64,000 bases of DNA. Origin: Streptomyces antimycoticus (GTDB taxonomy: Bacteria; Actinomycetota; Actinomycetes; Streptomycetales; Streptomycetaceae). Location: NCBI RefSeq assembly GCF_005405925.1, contig NZ_BJHV01000001.1:1240001-1304000 (forward strand), given 5' to 3'. The position numbers and the translations under genes were made by a program. Positions within the stretch are counted from its first letter, which is position 1. The number at the start of each line of letters is the position of its first letter. The notes under the pieces are model-generated. The model searched no databases. It saw only the letters and a program-made list of their open reading frames with translations, and was not told the DNA's origin. Of this stretch, positions 63,022 to 64,000 are shown one piece after another.

Positions 63022-64000
63022 CTACGCTTCCGGTTCGGCGCCCTTCCCGGCCCTGGTCTCGGCATCCGCCGCGGCCTCCGCCGCGAGCGCCTGCGCGTCC
63101 GCGGCCGGGGCGGGCGTGGCCAGCGGCCCGAACACCATCCGCAGATCCAGCTCCGCCTGTTCGGCCGTCACCCACGCCAGCGGGGCGTAGTGCACCTGGA
63201 TCCCGGCCGGGGCCTGGAGCAGCGGGGTGCGGGCCGCGTTCACCGGCCACTCCACGGTGCCGGTGGCGGTGCGGGCCGGAATCAGCCAGTGGTCCCCGGA
63301 GCGGTAGGCGCCGTCGGGGGCGAAGTACACCTCGACGCCGTCCTCCAGGGGCAGCCAGCGGCCCTCCTCGACCTTGAGCGCTCCGTGCTTCAGCCGCGCG
63401 GCCGCGCCCTTGCGCGGGCGCCGGGCGCTCTCCAGGTGGTCCCAGCGGCGCAGGAACGGCCGCAGCTCCGGGCGGCGTCCGACGCCCGGCTCCGGCTCAC
63501 CGGACAGCCGCACCCGCCGCCCCGGCAGGTCGACCTCCTCCACCCGCAGCAGCGGCAGCGGCTCACCCCGGCTGGTGTAGGCGGTGTCCACGAACTCCAC
63601 CAGGTCCCCGACGCCCAGATCCAGCTTGTCGTCGCCGCCCAGTGACGCCAACTCCACCCAGGTGCCGTCGAGTTCATCGACCGGGAAGACCACCGAACCG
63701 TTCTCCCGGGACCATTTGAAGGTCGCCTCCTTCGCCGTACCGCCGTCGTGGATCTCCACCCGGTACAGCTGGTTCTCCGGGCCCCGGTAACGGGCGTCCG
63801 GCCGCACCAGGCAGGGGTCCTCATCCGCGTGTTCCGGCCGCTCGCCGCGGGCCGCCAGCCGGGACCCGGGCGCCGACGCCTTCCGCGCCCACGCCTCGAA
63901 CGCCTTGCCGACCTGGTCCTTGTTCGCCCCTTCCGGGTTCTCCAGCTCCAGGGCCGAGCCCTCCAGCGGCAGCACCTGCCAGACCACCTTGACCCGCGCC
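63022..64000 (-). CDS. DUF6519 domain protein, 5' end outside window
   Basis: Only the last 325 or so codons are visible; the frame is open through the right edge. DUF6519-like features: NQLYRVEIHDGGTAKEATFK and WSRENGSVVFPVDELDGTWV, then beta-rich repeats (DLVEFVDTAYTSRGEPLPLL, GVEVYFAPDGAYRSGDHWLI) and an Ala/Glu-rich tail. Such proteins occur in clusters for contractile or phage-tail-like particles (family knowledge), with a presumed structural or adhesin role. 77 bases upstream of the amidase gene on the same strand. Confidence 0.75.
   Translation of the reverse strand, partial: ARVKVVWQVLPLEGSALELENPEGANKDQVGKAFEAWARKASAPGSRLAARGERPEHADEDPCLVRPDARYRGPENQLYRVEIHDGGTAKEATFKWSRENGSVVFPVDELDGTWVELASLGGDDKLDLGVGDLVEFVDTAYTSRGEPLPLLRVEEVDLPGRRVRLSGEPEPGVGRRPELRPFLRRWDHLESARRPRKGAAARLKHGALKVEEGRWLPLEDGVEVYFAPDGAYRSGDHWLIPARTATGTVEWPVNAARTPLLQAPAGIQVHYAPLAWVTAEQAELDLRMVFGPLATPAPAADAQALAAEAAADAETRAGKGAEPEA

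Overview
The window is about 70% G+C DNA with strong G/C bias at third codon positions. Its genes are typical of Streptomyces: an FeS-type photolyase, a GH9 cellulase, an LCP protein, GlsB/YeaQ, a conservon-type P450, MmyB-like regulators and a BlaL/BlaA/BlaB-like locus. I see no tRNA, rRNA, CRISPR array, replication origin or complete insertion sequence. The mix of detoxification enzymes, one-component regulators, transporters and decayed genes fits an accessory part of the chromosome, probably an arm (inference).

Layout. 1-3.6 kb: the 3' part of argG, a remnant of a secreted protein, and a convergent GH9 cellulase. 3.8-5.9 kb: a glucarate dehydratase beside a transporter gene that has lost its middle. 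6-9.7 kb: NIPSNAP protein, quinone-reductase-like enzyme with divergent HxlR regulator, YceI protein, thioesterase-like protein. 9.9-18.1 kb: MFS exporter, MaoC-like dehydratase, hydrolase, LysR regulator, acyl-CoA dehydrogenase, FAD-linked oxidase, NTF2-like protein and TetR. 18.1-30.3 kb: FeS photolyase, then two NarL-type two-component systems around an ABC (MacB/FtsX type) transporter, a class-C-like serine hydrolase and a trypsin-like protease. 30.8-40 kb: P450, tautomerase, four SDRs, aldo/keto reductase, regulators, exonuclease, dienelactone hydrolase. 40-43 kb: beta-lactamase with divergent LysR and serine-hydrolase genes. 43-56.7 kb: TauE permease, Rrf2/old-yellow-enzyme pair, DksA-like protein, CPBP protease, D,D-carboxypeptidase, esterase, inositol-monophosphatase-like protein, NADP-binding protein, LCP protein, XRE/SDR pair. 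56.8-62 kb: UDP-glucose dehydrogenase, glycosyltransferase and DHA2 exporter under a divergent TetR, which I read as a possible glucuronosylation-and-export cassette. 62-64 kb: phage-type amidase and the end of a DUF6519 gene, probably the edge of a phage-tail-like cluster.

Three features cut across the window. (1) Twelve genes each carry one net -1 frameshift, and each is restored to a full-length product by adding one base to a G or C run of 3-5; this looks like systematic homopolymer under-calling, so they are annotated as CDS with a frameshift. (2) At least five genes end in short tandem repeats whose first unit contains the gene's own stop codon. (3) True gene decay also exists: a partial ABC permease copy, an MFS gene lacking its middle, a LysR pseudogene and a truncated SDR.
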